DNA of 64,000 nucleotides from Sandaracinaceae bacterium. Lineage in GTDB: Bacteria > Myxococcota_A > Polyangia > Polyangiales > Sandaracinaceae. Every line of letters starts with the position of its first letter. Position 1 is the stretch's first letter. The position numbers and the translations under genes are program-made. This document shows, in pieces, positions 1-7,483 of the stretch. Under the pieces are notes generated by a model. The model was not told the DNA's origin. It made no database searches and worked only from the letters and a program-made list of their open reading frames with translations. The DNA is taken from the NCBI GenBank assembly GCA_019637095.1, contig JAHBWG010000020.1:1-64000 (forward strand). Direction: 5' to 3'.

Positions 1-443
1 GCCCCGCCCCGGCCGCCGACGCTCGGGGACGTGTCGGACGGGGCGATGAGCGCACCCTCTGGCGCCGCGCTCGCGGCGGCCGCGCTCGGCTCACCCACGC
101 CCGCGTCGGGCAGCGTGGCGCGCTCCGCCGCGGTCGGGACGAGGTCCGCGGTCACGGCGACCGGCGCGGCGACGACCTCCGCGGAGGGCGCGACGACCGG
201 CGGGCTCTGTACCACCGCGCCGCTCGCGACGTAGCGCTCGAGGTACGACAGCCGATGCAGCAGCGTGAGGTTTTGACCACGCAGCTCGCCCACCGCCGCC
301 TCGAGCCGGTGGATTCGCTCGTCGTTTCTTTGGGTTCCGTCGTTCCGCGAGAAGCGCAGGTAGGCGAGCAGGCCGCCCAGGAGGAGCACCGGGGGCATCC
401 CGCACACGAGCAAGCCCACCATCAGCTCCGCGAAGTCGTTCAT
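1..443 (-). CDS. PspB-like envelope-stress membrane protein (C-terminus cut by window edge)
   Basis: The reading frame opens at ATG 443 and stays open to base 1, so the C-terminus lies outside the window. It starts MNDFAELMVGLLVCGMPPVL, a single N-terminal membrane helix, followed by a short basic stretch and a coiled-coil-like segment ending LLHRLSYLERYV (about residues 45-75). This is the layout of phage-shock protein B: helix, then cytoplasmic amphipathic coil. Beyond residue 75 it runs into an Ala/Pro/Val-rich tail of at least 70 residues that PspB (about 75 aa) does not have. It lies 108 bases downstream of two membrane-protein genes on the same strand. The family call rests on layout only; a generic single-pass coiled-coil protein is the alternative. 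Confidence 0.5.
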   Translation of the reverse strand, partial: MNDFAELMVGLLVCGMPPVLLLGGLLAYLRFSRNDGTQRNDERIHRLEAAVGELRGQNLTLLHRLSYLERYVASGAVVQSPPVVAPSAEVVAAPVAVTADLVPTAAERATLPDAGVGEPSAAAASAAPEGALIAPSDTSPSVGGRGG

Positions 444-551
444 TCGGGCCCCTCCGGCGCTCGCACGCAGCACCGCGCGTGCCACGCCGGCGGAGTCTAT
501 CTCCCGGGAGCCGCCGCGCGCGAGGCACGTACATCCGATGCTCGCCGCCGA

Positions 552-1250
552 TCATCGGCTGCGCGAACACCGCGCGAGGTGCACGAGCTCCTCGATCGGG
601 CGCCGCGCCCCGCCGGCGAGCTCGCCGTGGCGCGGCGCGCCCGCGCCGATCAGCCGATCGAGCGCGTCCTCCGCGCGGCGGCGGGCCGTCGCATCGAGCG
701 CCTCCGAGTCGAAGAGGCGTCGATGCGCCGCGAGCGCGCGCAGGAGCCGCACGCGCGACGTCCCGTGGGCGGCGGCCGCGAGCCGCCGCAGCGCGAGCCC
801 GCGCGCGAGCTCCGCGGGCAGGAGCCAGGGGAGCGAGGCGAGCGCGGCCGCGAGCACCACCGCGATCATCCAGAGCGTCGCCTCGGGGCCGCCCCCCGCC
901 ACGCGGCTCGCGACGACGCCGCTCGCGAACCCGAGCCCGACGTGGAACGCGAGCTCGCGCCACGAGCGGGCGCGCCGGGCGCGCGCGCCGAACACGAAGA
1001 CGAGCAGGAGCACGCTCGCGACGAGCGAGACGTGGGTGCGGGCGGTGCCGTACGCCGCCGCGCCGCGCGCGTGAGCCTCCCGCGCCTCCGCCGCGGACGG
1101 CAGCTCGCCGCGCGCGATCACGGAGAAGCCCACGCGCGAAGCCGTCGCCACGTTGCCGGCGAGAGACGAGCCGTGCGCGTCGATCGAGCCGGCGAGCGCG
1201 AGCGCGAGCCCCGCCCCCGCGATCGACGACCACGCGCGGCTCGGCCGCAT
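552..1250 (-). CDS. Hypothetical multi-pass membrane protein
   Basis: 232-residue protein of unknown function. An N-terminal hydrophobic segment (residues about 8-22) could be a signal anchor. Two further clear hydrophobic segments follow in the middle (SLVASVLLLVFVFG and an Ala/Leu-rich pair ending SLPWLL), then a basic, Arg-rich cytoplasmic-looking tail. ATG 1250 overlaps the stop of the upstream gene as ATGA, so the two are probably translationally coupled. No catalytic motif was recognised. Confidence 0.6.
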   Translation of the reverse strand: MRPSRAWSSIAGAGLALALAGSIDAHGSSLAGNVATASRVGFSVIARGELPSAAEAREAHARGAAAYGTARTHVSLVASVLLLVFVFGARARRARSWRELAFHVGLGFASGVVASRVAGGGPEATLWMIAVVLAAALASLPWLLPAELARGLALRRLAAAAHGTSRVRLLRALAAHRRLFDSEALDATARRRAEDALDRLIGAGAPRHGELAGGARRPIEELVHLARCSRSR

Positions 1251-1465
1251 CAGCGCGCCTCCGCGGCGCAGGCGGCGAGATCCGGCGAGCTCTCGGTGTC
1301 GGCCCCCACGAGCGAGACGGACAGACGTCCGACCTCGAGGTTCCGATCTACCCCCTGTGCGCCGCTCGTCGCGATCGCGATCGCGGCGAACACGACCGCC
1401 GCCACCGCCGCCCCCTGACCCAGGCGCGTCCGCGCCCGCGCCGACCATCGCATCTTCGTCCTCAC
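1250..1465 (-). CDS. Small single-pass membrane protein, unknown function
   Basis: 71 residues: a basic N-terminus, one hydrophobic helix (AAVAAVVFAAIAIA, about residues 18-32) and a short polar C-terminus with one cysteine. The helix could be an uncleaved signal anchor. It is the first gene of the minus-strand set that continues into the 232-aa membrane protein and then the PspB-like gene. The family is not recognised; the ATGA coupling to the next gene is the main support that it is real. Confidence 0.5.
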   Translation of the reverse strand: MRTKMRWSARARTRLGQGAAVAAVVFAAIAIATSGAQGVDRNLEVGRLSVSLVGADTESSPDLAACAAEAR

Positions 1466-1731
1466 GTCGCGCGACCTCCTCCCGCATCAGACGCCCCGCG
1501 GCCTCGGCGGCGGGTCAGGGTTCGGTAAAAGCGCGGAGCGCGCTCGGGGACGACACGACGCACGGCCGGGGCCAGGCCCGAAAACCTCGCCAGGGGTGGG
1601 ATCGGGGCGAGCCCGTCGATCGCGGACAGCAAGCGCATGCTGCTCCGAACAGATGGGTGGCGACGTCAGGGCGTTTCGTGACGGCCTCTCTCCAGGTGGC
1701 CGCGGGCGCGCGCAGCTGGTAGGCCGCGCCC

Positions 1732-2532
1732 ATGGGCTACGAAGGACAGGCGGCGTGGATCACGGGCGGCGGCACGGGCATCGGGCGGGCGCTCGCGCTC
1801 GAGCTCGCGCGCCAGGGGGCGGACGTGGCGGTCTCGGGCCGGCGGCTCGACAAGCTCGAGGCCGTCGCGCGCGAGGTCGAGGCGCTCGGCCGGCGCGGGC
1901 TCGCCCTCGCCTGCGACGTGCGCAGCGAGGCGGAGGTCGAGGCGACGGCCGACCGCGTCGCGGCCGCGTTCGGCCGCATGGACGTCGCGATCGCCAACGC
2001 CGGGTACGCGGTCGGCGGCCCGGTCGAGGCGCTCAGCGCGGAGCGCCTCCGCAACCAGCTCGACGTCAACGTCGTCGGGGCGGTGATGACCGCGAAGCAC
2101 GCGCTCACCCACCTGCGCCCCGCCAAGGGCCGCCTCGGGCTCGTCGGCTCGGTCGCCGCGTTCACCCCGCTCGCCAAGAACGGCGCCTACTGCGCGAGCA
2201 AGGCCGCGCTCCGCGCGATCGGGCAGTCCCTCGCGATCGAGCTCGCGGGCACCGGCGCGAGCGTCACGATCCTGCACCCCGGCTTCATCGAGAGCGAGAT
2301 CAACCAGGTCGACGACGACGGCGTGCACCACCCCGACCGAGAGGACAAGCGCCCCAAGCAGCTCATGTGGCCCGCCGACCGCGCGGCGCGCGTGATGCTG
2401 AAGGCGCTCTACGCGCGCAAGACCGAGCACGTCTTCACCGGCCACGGCAAGCTCGGCGCGGCGCTGGGGCAGCACCTGCCGGGCCTGATGGTCTTCGCGC
2501 AGTCGCAGCAGCGCAAGCGCAAGCGGCGTTGA
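1732..2532 (+). CDS. Short-chain dehydrogenase/reductase (SDR)
   Basis: 266-aa classical SDR. The NAD(P) glycine motif TGGGTGIG is at residues 11-18, NAG follows at about 89-91, and the active site is a serine in VGSVAAF with Tyr/Lys in YCASK. A basic residue pair RR after beta-strand 2 (GRRLDKL) favours NADP. The C-terminus is Lys/Arg-rich. It resembles the 3-ketodihydrosphingosine reductase / membrane-lipid SDR group more than FabG, judging by the VxxLHPGFIES segment, but the substrate cannot be assigned. It converges with the acyltransferase gene, with only 6 bases between stops. Confidence 0.85.
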   Translation: MGYEGQAAWITGGGTGIGRALALELARQGADVAVSGRRLDKLEAVAREVEALGRRGLALACDVRSEAEVEATADRVAAAFGRMDVAIANAGYAVGGPVEALSAERLRNQLDVNVVGAVMTAKHALTHLRPAKGRLGLVGSVAAFTPLAKNGAYCASKAALRAIGQSLAIELAGTGASVTILHPGFIESEINQVDDDGVHHPDREDKRPKQLMWPADRAARVMLKALYARKTEHVFTGHGKLGAALGQHLPGLMVFAQSQQRKRKRR

Positions 2533-2538
2533 CGCCGG

Positions 2539-3531
2539 CTACACGAACCGGTGCGAGCCCTTCACCTCGGTGTCGCCGCCCTCGGCGAAGCGGTACTCGG
2601 GGTCGACGAGCGGCTCGATGCGCGCCATCACGTCGTCGACGTAGGCCTGGAACTCCGCGGCGTGGTCGCGCTCCGCCTCCGCCGTGAACGGCTCGAAGGA
2701 GCCGCGCTCGACCCACGCGACCGCGTCCTCGCGGCGGAGCGGCGCGCCGAAGCGGTAGACGATCTCCCCCGGCCGCGCGATCGGGCTGCCGCTCGGGTAG
2801 CAGCGGTCGCTGCCGCTGCAGCCGACGGGGACGACCGGGCGCTCGAGGTGCATCGCGATCTGCGACAGGCCCGGCCGGCCCGGGAGCATCCGCCTCGAGC
2901 GGGTGCCCTGCGGGAAGATCAAGAGGTCGAGCCCGAGCGCGCTCGCCTCCTCGTTGAGCGCGACGAAGCGCCGCATCATCGCGCGGAACACCGCGTCGAT
3001 CGCCGTCGCGTAGCTCTCGTGGCGAGGATCGAAGGGACGCCCGAGGATGTCGCGCGGTGTCTCGAGGACCACGCGCGGCGCCTCCGCCGGCGCGTCGCGC
3101 TGCTCACCCGCCGCCGTCGCGTCGACCCAGTCGCGCAGCGCGCGGTACTCCGCGTCCGTCGGCCGCCGCGCGAGCGTCGAGAGGAGATCGCGGGTGATGA
3201 TGTAGCCGCGGCTCACCGTCGGGATGTTGTTGGTGAGCTCCATGAAGAAGCCGACCGACGGGCGCTCGTAGTACTTGCCCTTCACCCACGTCGCGATGAA
3301 GCGGCCGTGCTGCCGCCAGTGCTCGAGCATGAACGGCCAGTAGTTGTACCGGTCCGTGTGGTTCATCGCGAAGATCACCGGCTCCTTCGGGATCTTCTCG
3401 GCCCCCTCGAGCACGATGCGCACGCCGGGCGGCATCGAGTAGTTCGGGATCAGGAGGAGGTAGGCGACCACCCGCTGGAACAGCGGCTCGGCGCTGAGGG
3501 TGATGCGATCCATGCGTGCGAGGTCGAGCAT
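2539..3531 (-). CDS. 1-acyl-glycerol-phosphate-type acyltransferase (PlsC family)
   Basis: 330 aa. The acyltransferase block I appears as NHTDRYNYWP, a variant of NHxxxxD with Asp shifted; the later block reads FPQGTRSR (the FPEGTRS motif with Gln for Glu), followed by PVVPVG. This places it in the PlsC/LPLAT superfamily, which transfers acyl chains to lysophospholipids or related alcohols at the inner membrane. The start ATG 3531 overlaps the TetR stop by one base (TGATG), so the two form one transcript. The substituted Asp and Glu make a lipid other than lysophosphatidate plausible. Confidence 0.75.
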   Translation of the reverse strand: MLDLARMDRITLSAEPLFQRVVAYLLLIPNYSMPPGVRIVLEGAEKIPKEPVIFAMNHTDRYNYWPFMLEHWRQHGRFIATWVKGKYYERPSVGFFMELTNNIPTVSRGYIITRDLLSTLARRPTDAEYRALRDWVDATAAGEQRDAPAEAPRVVLETPRDILGRPFDPRHESYATAIDAVFRAMMRRFVALNEEASALGLDLLIFPQGTRSRRMLPGRPGLSQIAMHLERPVVPVGCSGSDRCYPSGSPIARPGEIVYRFGAPLRREDAVAWVERGSFEPFTAEAERDHAAEFQAYVDDVMARIEPLVDPEYRFAEGGDTEVKGSHRFV

Positions 3532-4208
3532 CAGGTCCGGATCCCGCGCAAGACGAGGGAGATGAGCGTGCGCGCGACCTCGTCGGGGGCCGCGTCGAGC
3601 TCGCCGTTGAGGAACGACCACGCGAGCTGCTCGACCGCGCCGACGACCGCGAGCGCGCTCACGCGCGGGTCGCGCACCGTCAACAGGTCGTGCTCGACCG
3701 CGTAGCGCGTCAGCTGGACGGCGCGGGCGCGGATGTCGTCGGCGAGGGCGCGGATCGGTGCGCGCGCCCCCTCCGCAGGGGCGCGGCTCTCCTGGAGGTA
3801 GAGCCGCACCACGTCCGGGTGCCCGAGCGCGAGCGGCAGCATGCCGAGCGCGAACGTCTGGTACGCGCCGAAGAGCGAGCGCTCGTCGCGCGCCTCCTCG
3901 AGCGCGGCGAGGCAACGATCGAACGCCTCGCCGAGGATCTCGCCCGCCGGCTGCACGATGCCGGCGACGAGGTCCTCCTTGTCCTCGAAGTAGCGGTAGA
4001 AGTTGCCCTTCGCCGTCCCCGCCTCCTTCGCGATGTCGTCGATCGTGACCGTCTCGACGCCGTGCGCGAGGAACAAGCGCAGGCCGGCCTCGCGCAGCTG
4101 CGCGAGGCGCGCGCGGCGGTTGCGATCGCGCTTGCCGCCCGGCTGGCCCGGCCGCTCGGGCGGGACCCGCCCGAGGATCTCCTTGCTCGCCATTTCCTTG
4201 CTCGACAC
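3531..4208 (-). CDS. TetR/AcrR-family transcriptional regulator
   Basis: 225 aa with an N-terminal helix-turn-helix at about residues 34-80 containing the family-typical TIDDIAKEAGTAKGNFYRYF; the C-terminal half is the variable ligand-binding domain. It is transcribed with the acyltransferase and divergently from the hydroxylase-like gene at 4272. A palindrome in the 63-base divergent space is a likely operator, so it probably represses itself, the acyltransferase and the hydroxylase-like gene. By analogy with neighbours of lipid enzymes, the ligand may be an acyl compound; that is inference. Confidence 0.9.
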   Translation of the reverse strand: MSSKEMASKEILGRVPPERPGQPGGKRDRNRRARLAQLREAGLRLFLAHGVETVTIDDIAKEAGTAKGNFYRYFEDKEDLVAGIVQPAGEILGEAFDRCLAALEEARDERSLFGAYQTFALGMLPLALGHPDVVRLYLQESRAPAEGARAPIRALADDIRARAVQLTRYAVEHDLLTVRDPRVSALAVVGAVEQLAWSFLNGELDAAPDEVARTLISLVLRGIRT

Positions 4209-4234
4209 CGGACCTCATTCTGCTACAAATAACG

Positions 4235-4248
4235 TGACTGTGTAGTCA
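4235..4248. promoter_or_regulatory. Candidate TetR operator palindrome
   Basis: Perfect inverted repeat TGACT-GTGT-AGTCA in the divergent space between the TetR gene (start 4208) and the hydroxylase-like gene (start 4272). The surrounding 40 bases are unusually AT-rich for this genome, as expected for a promoter. The site would allow one dimer to control both directions. Confidence 0.5.
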
Positions 4249-4271
4249 TTCTTCGTGAAAGGCGGTCGACC

Positions 4272-4838
4272 ATGATCGGGATTGCGCTGGGGCTCGCGTA
4301 CGCGAACGCAGGGGAGTGGCTGATGCACAAGCACGTCCTGCACGGGAGCGGGCGCAAGCGCTCGAGCTTCTGGAGCTTCCACTGGCTCGATCACCACCGC
4401 GTCGTGCGCCTGAACGGCCACCGCGACGAGGCCTACGAGCGCTCCGTGCTCGGCTGGCACCCGCAGGGGAAGGAGGCGCTGATGCTCACGCTCGCGACCG
4501 CCGCGCACCTGCCGCTCCTGCCGATCGCGCCGTTCTTCACGGCGACCGTCGTCTACTCGGCGATCGACTACTACCGCAAGCACAAGCGCTCGCACCTCGA
4601 TCCCGAGTGGGCGCGCGAGCACCTGCCCTGGCACTACGACCACCACATGGGCCCCAACCAGGACGCGAACTGGTGCGTCACGAGGCCGTGGTTCGATCAC
4701 GTGATGGGCACGCGCGTCCCGTACGTCGGCACCGAGCGCGAGCGGCTGGATCGCGAGCGCGCCGCGCGGCGGGCCGAGCGCAAGGCCGCGCGCGAGGCGG
4801 GCGCGCGCGAGGCGGCGGGCGAGCGCGAAGCCGCCTGA
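4272..4838 (+). CDS. Fatty acid hydroxylase / sterol desaturase-like membrane protein
   Basis: 188 aa. It has the histidine clusters of the di-iron membrane hydroxylase superfamily: HKHVLH near residue 19, HWLDHH near 37, and HYDHHMG near 122, with a hydrophobic pair LTLATAAHLPLLPIAPFFTATVV between them. Members hydroxylate or desaturate lipids at the membrane using iron and oxygen. The C-terminal 35 residues are a charged Arg/Ala/Glu helix, probably unstructured. It lies divergent to a TetR-acyltransferase pair, which fits a small regulated lipid-modification unit. Confidence 0.75.
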   Translation: MIGIALGLAYANAGEWLMHKHVLHGSGRKRSSFWSFHWLDHHRVVRLNGHRDEAYERSVLGWHPQGKEALMLTLATAAHLPLLPIAPFFTATVVYSAIDYYRKHKRSHLDPEWAREHLPWHYDHHMGPNQDANWCVTRPWFDHVMGTRVPYVGTERERLDRERAARRAERKAAREAGAREAAGEREAA

Positions 4839-4891
4839 TGGTCGGGTAGCGAGCGGCGCGCCGGCCCGCGCGCGCGTATGCTCCGCGTCGC

Positions 4892-5806
4892 ATGCGCCAC
4901 CTCCTCGCCTCGCTCCTGATCACCGCGGCCGCCTGCGACGGTCCGTCGTCGCTCGACGAAGACGGCGGCGCGCCCCCGATGGACGCCGGCGGCGGCGAGG
5001 ACGCCGGCCCGCCCACGGGCCTGCCGAGCACGCTCGGTCCGAGCGATCGCCCGGCCAACTTCGTGATCCCCGCCGCGCACGACGGGAGCACGGCGTTGCC
5101 GCTGCTCGTCCTCTTGCACGGCTACTCCGCGAGCGGGATGGCGCAGGACATCTACCTGACGCTCTCGCGCACCACGCGCGCGAACGGCTTCTACCTCGTG
5201 ATCCCCGACGGCACGGTGGACGGGCGCGGCAACCGCTTCTGGAACGCGACCCCCGCGTGCTGCGACTTCGACGGCACCGGCGTCGACGACGTCGGGTACC
5301 TGATCGGGCTCGTCGACGAGGCGGAGGCGCTCGTGCCCGTGCGCGACGTCTACTTCTTCGGGCACTCGAACGGCGGGTTCATGAGCAACCGCATGGCGTG
5401 CGAGCACGCCGACCGGATCACCGCGATCGGCAACCTCGCCGGCTCCGGCTTCCGCGACGCGAGCGCCTGCGCGCCCACGCGGCCGGTCTCGGCGCTGCAG
5501 ATCCACGGCGACATGGACGCAACGATCCCCTACGCAGGGCTCGCGGGCGCGTACCCGTCCGCGCCCGAGCTCGTCGCGCGCTGGGCCACCCGAGCCGGCT
5601 GCGACGACGTCGTGACCCCGGGCGAGCCGCTCGATCTCGACTCCGGGCTCGCGGGCGCGGAGACGTTGGTGGAGCATCGCAACACGAATTGCGAGGGCGC
5701 CGACGCCACGCTCTGGACGATCGTCGGCGGCAGCCACATCCCCTCGCTCTCCGGCGGGGGCTTCGCGCGCGAGCTGCTGCGCTGGCTCGACGCCCGCCGG
5801 CGCTGA
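4892..5806 (+). CDS. Exported esterase lipoprotein (PHB depolymerase / feruloyl esterase type)
   Basis: 304 aa. A lipoprotein signal ends TAAAC (Cys15), followed by an Asp-Ala-Gly-rich linker. The alpha/beta-hydrolase domain begins about residue 50: oxyanion segment LLVLLHGYSASG, nucleophile motif GHSNGG, WNATPACCDF (typical of the polyhydroxybutyrate depolymerase/LpqC family), a later LQIHGDMDATIPY (Asp), and a C-terminal GGSHIPS carrying the catalytic His. It likely cleaves an ester such as a polyester or hydroxycinnamate at the cell surface; the substrate is not determined. It stands alone between the hydroxylase-like gene and convergent moaB. Confidence 0.8.
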   Translation: MRHLLASLLITAAACDGPSSLDEDGGAPPMDAGGGEDAGPPTGLPSTLGPSDRPANFVIPAAHDGSTALPLLVLLHGYSASGMAQDIYLTLSRTTRANGFYLVIPDGTVDGRGNRFWNATPACCDFDGTGVDDVGYLIGLVDEAEALVPVRDVYFFGHSNGGFMSNRMACEHADRITAIGNLAGSGFRDASACAPTRPVSALQIHGDMDATIPYAGLAGAYPSAPELVARWATRAGCDDVVTPGEPLDLDSGLAGAETLVEHRNTNCEGADATLWTIVGGSHIPSLSGGGFARELLRWLDARRR

Positions 5807-5819
5807 GCTTCGAGGGGGC

Positions 5820-6341
5820 TCAACGCTCGGCGAGGCGCGGGAGCATCTCGGCGAAGTTGCAGGGCTTGGTGCGGCTGTCGAGCTGGTGGACGAGGATCTC
5901 GTCCCACGCGTCCTTCACCGCGCCCTTGCTGCCGGGCAGCGCGAAGAGGTAGGTCGCGCCGGCGACGCCCGCGGTCGCGCGCGACTGGATCGTCGAGGTG
6001 CCGATCTTCGCGTACGAGAGCCAGCGGAACAGCTCGCCGAACCCGGGCAGCGCCTTCTCGTAGACCGCCTCGAACGCCTCGGGCGTGACGTCGCGGCCCG
6101 TCACGCCGGTGCCGCCGGTGGCGATCACCACGTCCACGGATCCGCTCGCGACGTACGCGCGCAGGGCCGCCTCGATCGCGGGGCGCTCGTCCTTCACGAT
6201 CACCTTCTCGATCACGTCGTGGCCGGCCGCGCGCGCGCTCTCGAGGAGGATCGCGCCCGACTCGTCCGTCGCGTCCGTGCGCGTATCGGAGATCGTGAGG
6301 ATCGCGATCCGCAGCGGGACCATCGGCGCGGGCTCGCTCAC
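5820..6341 (-). CDS. moaB: Molybdenum cofactor biosynthesis protein B (molybdopterin adenylyltransferase family)
   Basis: About 173 aa. It aligns along its length with MoaB/Mog[12 protein letters not shown] near the N-terminus, [28 protein letters not shown] and a C-terminal TKPCNF as in E. coli MoaB. The family adenylylates molybdopterin before metal insertion. GTG 6341 overlaps the lgt stop as GTGA, so lgt and moaB are probably coupled; an internal ATG at 6323 is the other possible start. No other moa/moe gene is nearby. Confidence 0.88.
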   Translation of the reverse strand: MSEPAPMVPLRIAILTISDTRTDATDESGAILLESARAAGHDVIEKVIVKDERPAIEAALRAYVASGSVDVVIATGGTGVTGRDVTPEAFEAVYEKALPGFGELFRWLSYAKIGTSTIQSRATAGVAGATYLFALPGSKGAVKDAWDEILVHQLDSRTKPCNFAEMLPRLAER

Positions 6342-7405
6342 TTCTTCTTCTTCCTGCGCTTCTTCGGCTTGGCGGGCGCGTCGGCGTCGGGCGCGCCTCC
6401 CTCGGCCGAGGGCTCGAGCGACTGCGACACGGGGGCGCGGTCCGGGCCGGTCTTCCCCGGCGCCGCGCCGGGCGCGATCGCGGCGCGCTCCTCGTCGGTG
6501 AGCGGCTTGAGGATGTTCGACTTCTTGCTGAACAGCAGCATGTAGAGGCTCAGCAGCACGATCGGCGCGCTGAGGCACTGCCCCATCGTGAACGGGAAGC
6601 TCTCGTCGAGCGCGGTCTGGAACTCCTTCACGTACTCGATGAGGAACCGGGTCGTGAAGTAGTACGCGAGCAGGATGAAGAGGACCGCGCCCGGCCGCAG
6701 CCGGTTGCGCCAGCGCGCGTTCAGGTAGATCGCGAGGCCGAGCATCGCGAACGCGAGGAGCGCCTCGTAGACCTGGGAGGGGTGCCGGTAGATGACGGTC
6801 TGACAGAGCTCCTGCGCCTCCCCCGTCGGCAGGTGCGCGTACTGCGGGCACTCGTGCCGCGGGAACCACACGCCGATCCCCAGGTCGGTCTGGCGCCCGA
6901 CGATCTCCGAGTTGAACAGGTTGCCGACGCGGACCCACGGGATGACGAAGGTCGCGCCGCACATCGCCGGATCCATGTACGCGAGCGGGTCGCGCCCGTG
7001 CTTGCGGGCGAAGAAGAAGACCGCGAGGATCGCGCCGATCCCGCCGCCGTGGCTCGCGAGGCCGCTGCCGATCTGGATGAGGCGCCGGCCCAGCGCCTCG
7101 AGCGACTGACCCCCCGGATCCGAGAAGACGTCGGTGAAGAGGTGCGTCTCGTAGAAGATCAGGTGCACCAGGTGCGCGCCGACGATCATGCCCAGCGGCG
7201 TCCAGAGCGTGAGCCGCTCGCCGTGCTTGCGCGGGTAGCCCCACTGCTCGAAGTAGCGCGGGAACGCCCACGCGGCGCCGAGCAGACCGATCGCGAAGAA
7301 CAACCCGTAGTAGCGGATCTGCAGCGGGCCGTTCGTGATGGCGGTGTTCAGCCAGTCGAACTGGATGAGGACCGGGTCGATGTCCCAGATCACGGCGTCC
7401 GCCAT
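6338..7405 (-). CDS. lgt: Prolipoprotein diacylglyceryl transferase
   Basis: 355 aa from ATG 7405; an in-frame upstream start at 7468 would add 21 residues without family resemblance. Lgt moves diacylglyceryl from phosphatidylglycerol to the lipobox cysteine. Visible signatures are HGGGIGA (residues 119-125), the core segment IPWVRVGNLFNSEIVGR with its conserved Arg and Asn, and the C-terminal HPSQVYEA and RFLIEYVKEFQ. Six or seven membrane segments are present. The last 40 residues form a charged tail ending in Lys-rich KKRRKKKK, an extension. The many lipoproteins in this window are its expected substrates. Confidence 0.92.
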   Translation of the reverse strand: MADAVIWDIDPVLIQFDWLNTAITNGPLQIRYYGLFFAIGLLGAAWAFPRYFEQWGYPRKHGERLTLWTPLGMIVGAHLVHLIFYETHLFTDVFSDPGGQSLEALGRRLIQIGSGLASHGGGIGAILAVFFFARKHGRDPLAYMDPAMCGATFVIPWVRVGNLFNSEIVGRQTDLGIGVWFPRHECPQYAHLPTGEAQELCQTVIYRHPSQVYEALLAFAMLGLAIYLNARWRNRLRPGAVLFILLAYYFTTRFLIEYVKEFQTALDESFPFTMGQCLSAPIVLLSLYMLLFSKKSNILKPLTDEERAAIAPGAAPGKTGPDRAPVSQSLEPSAEGGAPDADAPAKPKKRRKKKK

Positions 7406-7483
7406 AGCACCCGACCGGGCGGCCGTGCCAGCGTCGAGGGACATTCGCGCGCGATCCGCGGCGCGCACGGCGCCACTCGAGGC

